Part shown: positions 61,812 to 64,000 of the stretch, one piece after another | Position numbering within the stretch: the first letter of the stretch is position 1 | Layout of the letters: the number at the start of each line of letters is the position of its first letter | NCBI RefSeq assembly: GCF_028281565.1 | Contig: NZ_JANQJQ010000041.1 | Span: forward strand, 62,001-126,000 | Source: Seonamhaeicola sp. | GTDB lineage: Bacteria > Bacteroidota > Bacteroidia > Flavobacteriales > Flavobacteriaceae | Length of the DNA: 64,000 nucleotides | Direction: 5' to 3' | Notes under the pieces: generated by a model | Told to the model about the DNA's origin: nothing | Database searches by the model: none | The model's input: the letters and a program-made list of their open reading frames with translations, nothing else | Made by a program: the position numbers and the translations under genes

Positions 61812-63416
61812 CTATTTAGCTGGTTTGGGGTTCATATGGTTTTTGAAAGTAATGCGCAATGGGTAGGCATAGTTGTAAGAAGGCTTTTTGGGCATTTTAA
61901 TTTCCAAACCGTTCTTAGTTTGTTTGAACTTTAGTTTGTTCCCGGTACCCAAAAGTTTAATGGCCTTGATGTTTTTTGCATCAATATCAGCTAAAGACTT
62001 TATGGTTATTATTTCTCCCGGCCATTCTAAAACAGTAGCATAAAGAATATTATTTTCCTTATTTCTGGTAAAACGGATGTCTTCTTTTGTAGCAATGTAT
62101 AATTGGTTGTTGTTTTCATTTCTTTCCTCCCATTTGCTTCCAATTTCACCAAAGACTTTATAGGGCCTTGTTTTATAAACGGCTTCTCCACAAACTTTCA
62201 ACCAATCTCCTAACTCGTACATCATTTGTTTTTGTTCTTCTGGGAAAGTACCATCGGCTTTTGGAGCGAATGATAACATTAAAACACCTCTTTTACTTAT
62301 GATGTCCATTAATTGGTCAACAATCATATTGGTTGGTTTAATAGGTGTTCCAGCTACAAATCCCCAGTTGTGGTCATCATAAACGCAATCGTCGGTTTGC
62401 CAAACCATATCTGCTATGGTTTTCATACCGCCTCTTTCAAAATCCTTTACGGCAGTGCCAGCTTTAAAAGCGTTGCTTTTGTAATTAAGAACAACACCGG
62501 GATTCCCAAAAGTACCTTGTCCTGTTTCCACTGCATGGTTATAATAGAAAGCCCCAAATGCTTGTTTTCTAGAATCCCATATAGACGGGTTGAACCCCCA
62601 ATCGAAATAGTACAGATCTGGGCTGTACATTCCAGCTAATTCTTTGGTTCTTTCTAACCATCTATCCATATCGCGCTTGCTGGGTCTAATAAAATTTTCA
62701 TTTCGTTTGGTTTTTTTTACCCAAGAAGCTTTAGTGTCTTTTGCGGTATATCTTACGGTATCGGCGCTTTTTTGAATGATAGGGTTGCCATATAAATCTT
62801 CATTTTCTTTATTTATAGCATCGTATCTATTAATATGATTCCAGGAAAAGAAATCATAGTTCCAAGCGGTATGGTTGGAAACCCCAAATTTTAAGCCTTT
62901 TTTTCGAACAGCTTCTGCAATTTCACCAACCAAGTCTTTTTTTGGGCCCATATTAACCGAATTCCATTTTGATAATTTGGTGTCCCACATACAAAATGAG
63001 TCATGGTGAGCTCCCATCATGGTAAAAAACTTGGCGCCTCCTCTGACGCATAGTTCTGCCCATTCATTGGCATTAAAGTTTTCGGCTTTGAACATCGGAA
63101 TGAAATCCTTATATCCAAATTCATCTGGACTGCCATAGGTTTTATTATGGTACAGATGCGTTGCCAACCCCTTACTGTTGTTAGAGCTTTGGCCTAGTTG
63201 AGAATACATCCATCGGCCATACCATTCTGCTGCATGATTACCTTTAAAAGCTGGAACAGAGTATACGCCCCAATGTACCCAAAACCCTAACTTGGCATCT
63301 TCATACCATTCTGGGGCCGTGTAGTTTTGTAAAGACTCCCAATTTGCCTCATACTTTTGGGCATTTATTGTTAGTGATAACAGGATTACGCTTATGGTTA
63401 ATAACTTTTTTCTCAT
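61812..63416 (-). CDS. GH29 alpha-L-fucosidase
   Basis: The protein has 534 residues. A signal peptide (1-19, ends TINAQ) precedes the GH29 barrel: APEWYEDAKLGFWVHWGVYSVPAF, AEWYGRWM, FTMMGAHHDSFCMWDTKLSKWNSV, and SPDLYYFDWGFNPS with expected nucleophile D272. A C-terminal sandwich follows (about 415-525). It differs clearly from the fucosidase at 22988-24553, suggesting a different linkage, for example a sulfated versus an unsulfated fucose neighbour. It lies 22 bp downstream of a partial sulfatase gene and 19 bp before the GH-A/sulfatase fusion gene. Confidence 0.93.
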   Translation of the reverse strand: MRKKLLTISVILLSLTINAQKYEANWESLQNYTAPEWYEDAKLGFWVHWGVYSVPAFKGNHAAEWYGRWMYSQLGQSSNNSKGLATHLYHNKTYGSPDEFGYKDFIPMFKAENFNANEWAELCVRGGAKFFTMMGAHHDSFCMWDTKLSKWNSVNMGPKKDLVGEIAEAVRKKGLKFGVSNHTAWNYDFFSWNHINRYDAINKENEDLYGNPIIQKSADTVRYTAKDTKASWVKKTKRNENFIRPSKRDMDRWLERTKELAGMYSPDLYYFDWGFNPSIWDSRKQAFGAFYYNHAVETGQGTFGNPGVVLNYKSNAFKAGTAVKDFERGGMKTIADMVWQTDDCVYDDHNWGFVAGTPIKPTNMIVDQLMDIISKRGVLMLSFAPKADGTFPEEQKQMMYELGDWLKVCGEAVYKTRPYKVFGEIGSKWEERNENNNQLYIATKEDIRFTRNKENNILYATVLEWPGEIITIKSLADIDAKNIKAIKLLGTGNKLKFKQTKNGLEIKMPKKPSYNYAYPLRITFKNHMNPKPAK

Positions 63417-63438
63417 GAGGTGGATGCCGGTATTTCGC

Positions 63439-64000
63439 TTATTGTTTTTGCTTCCTTTTATTTTCCGTTTTTTTTAGCTGCTGAAGCCTTCCTTTTTCAT
63501 CTAATTTATTTTTATTGGTTTCTAAGGCTTTCCAACTGTCTACTGGTTTAAAAGAGGGGTCATTATAATCGGCTCCCGAATGACTTTTTTGAATACTGTT
63601 AAAAATAGACAGTAATTCATTTTGCATTTCAATTACTTTTTTGGAGTGTTGCGAGGCAATATTATTTTTCTCTTCATAGTCATTAGACAAATCGTATAAT
63701 TCTTTATGAGGAAATACTAGTTTGTAATTGTCTTTAATTAATGAAGAAATACCACCAAAATAACGAAATGGAATAGATTTAGAGCGTTGTTTTTTATGGC
63801 CAATTATAATGGGTAGAATGTTTTCACCATCAATAGGACGGTTGTCCGGCATATCATAACCTACAATATTTTGAATGGTAGGGAAATAATCCAAAGTAGA
63901 TAGAATAACATCAGACGTAGTTTCCGATTTTATTTTTCCTGGCCATACGGCAAAGGCAGGTACTCTAACACCGCCATCATATAAGCTACGCTTTCTTCCT
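63439..64000 (-). CDS. Sulfatase, partial (N-terminus beyond right edge)
   Basis: The reading frame is open from the right edge to the stop at 63439, giving the last 187 residues. The visible part begins GRKRSLYDGGVRVPAFAVWPG, the conserved sulfatase segment after the active site, and continues through TLDYFPTIQNIVGYDMPDNRPIDGENILP and a C-terminal subdomain with ELYDLSNDYEEKNNIAS. The catalytic Cys and metal residues lie outside the window. The Lys-rich tail (KKTENKRKQKQ) is unusual. It is the most upstream visible gene of the minus-strand operon, whose promoter is outside the window. Confidence 0.88.
   Translation of the reverse strand, partial: GRKRSLYDGGVRVPAFAVWPGKIKSETTSDVILSTLDYFPTIQNIVGYDMPDNRPIDGENILPIIIGHKKQRSKSIPFRYFGGISSLIKDNYKLVFPHKELYDLSNDYEEKNNIASQHSKKVIEMQNELLSIFNSIQKSHSGADYNDPSFKPVDSWKALETNKNKLDEKGRLQQLKKTENKRKQKQ

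Noticed and set aside
22988-63894. Firm naming of the substrate (fucoidan, carrageenan, porphyran or ulvan)
   Set aside because: GH29, GH2 and sulfatases occur in PULs for several of these; no substrate-specific endo-enzyme is visible to decide.

Overview
The window is AT-rich DNA from a Bacteroidota bacterium, most likely a marine Flavobacteriaceae. The evidence is a SusC/SusD pair, a hybrid two-component regulator, type IX secretion (T9SS) C-terminal sorting domains on six proteins, lipoproteins with acidic residues after the lipid-bearing cysteine, promoters with a TAnnTTTG -7 box, and AACTAAA-type leaders instead of strong Shine-Dalgarno sites. There are no tRNA, rRNA, CRISPR, transposase or phage genes. 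Nearly the whole window is one large polysaccharide-utilisation region with nine Cys-type sulfatases (one cut by the right edge) and two GH29 fucosidases, so the substrate is probably a heavily sulfated, fucose-containing algal glycan. The exact polymer cannot be read from the sequence.

Region 1 (1-22.9 kb) encodes large secreted proteins: a partial secreted protein (<1-627), two giant LamG/TSP3 proteins sharing a C-terminal half (1235-6151 and 8087-13312), a PQQ-type sugar dehydrogenase with a sorting domain (6292-7911), and two paralogous secreted sulfatases with LamG domains (13664-19036, which also has eleven 70-residue repeats, and 19279-22911). Several promoters here carry a 10-bp motif, CGAyGAAATG-like, repeated about every 21 bp.

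Region 2 (22.9-40.4 kb) is the PUL core: GH29 fucosidase (-), hybrid two-component regulator (+), susC, susD, a surface glycan-binding lipoprotein and two lipoprotein sulfatases. The fucosidase/regulator intergenic region holds direct repeats with an exact 21-bp period.

Region 3 (40.5-50.5 kb, +) looks like one operon: a T9SS-exported Asp-box propeller protein, a LamG/DUF1080-like protein, a DUF1080 lipoprotein, a GH2 lipoprotein, a Tat-exported Gfo/Idh/MocA oxidoreductase and a second DUF1080 protein. The oxidoreductase plus DUF1080 set fits redox-assisted glycoside cleavage through 3-keto sugars. It ends at a strong 12-bp-stem terminator.

Region 4 (50.6-64 kb, -) is a converging operon: sulfatase (partial), GH29, a GH-A glycosidase fused to a sulfatase, sulfatase, a second Asp-box propeller protein, two sulfatases and, after a gap holding a hairpin repeat, a secreted aldose-1-epimerase-like protein. 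Genes from the right edge to 51751 are separated by only 11-22 bp.

Inferred scheme: secreted sulfatases, propeller proteins and LamG proteins bind and trim the polymer outside the cell; SusCD and its partner import oligosaccharides; periplasmic or lipid-anchored sulfatases, GH29, GH2, the GH-A/sulfatase fusion and the oxidoreductase/DUF1080 set finish them; the hybrid regulator senses a product and switches the genes on.
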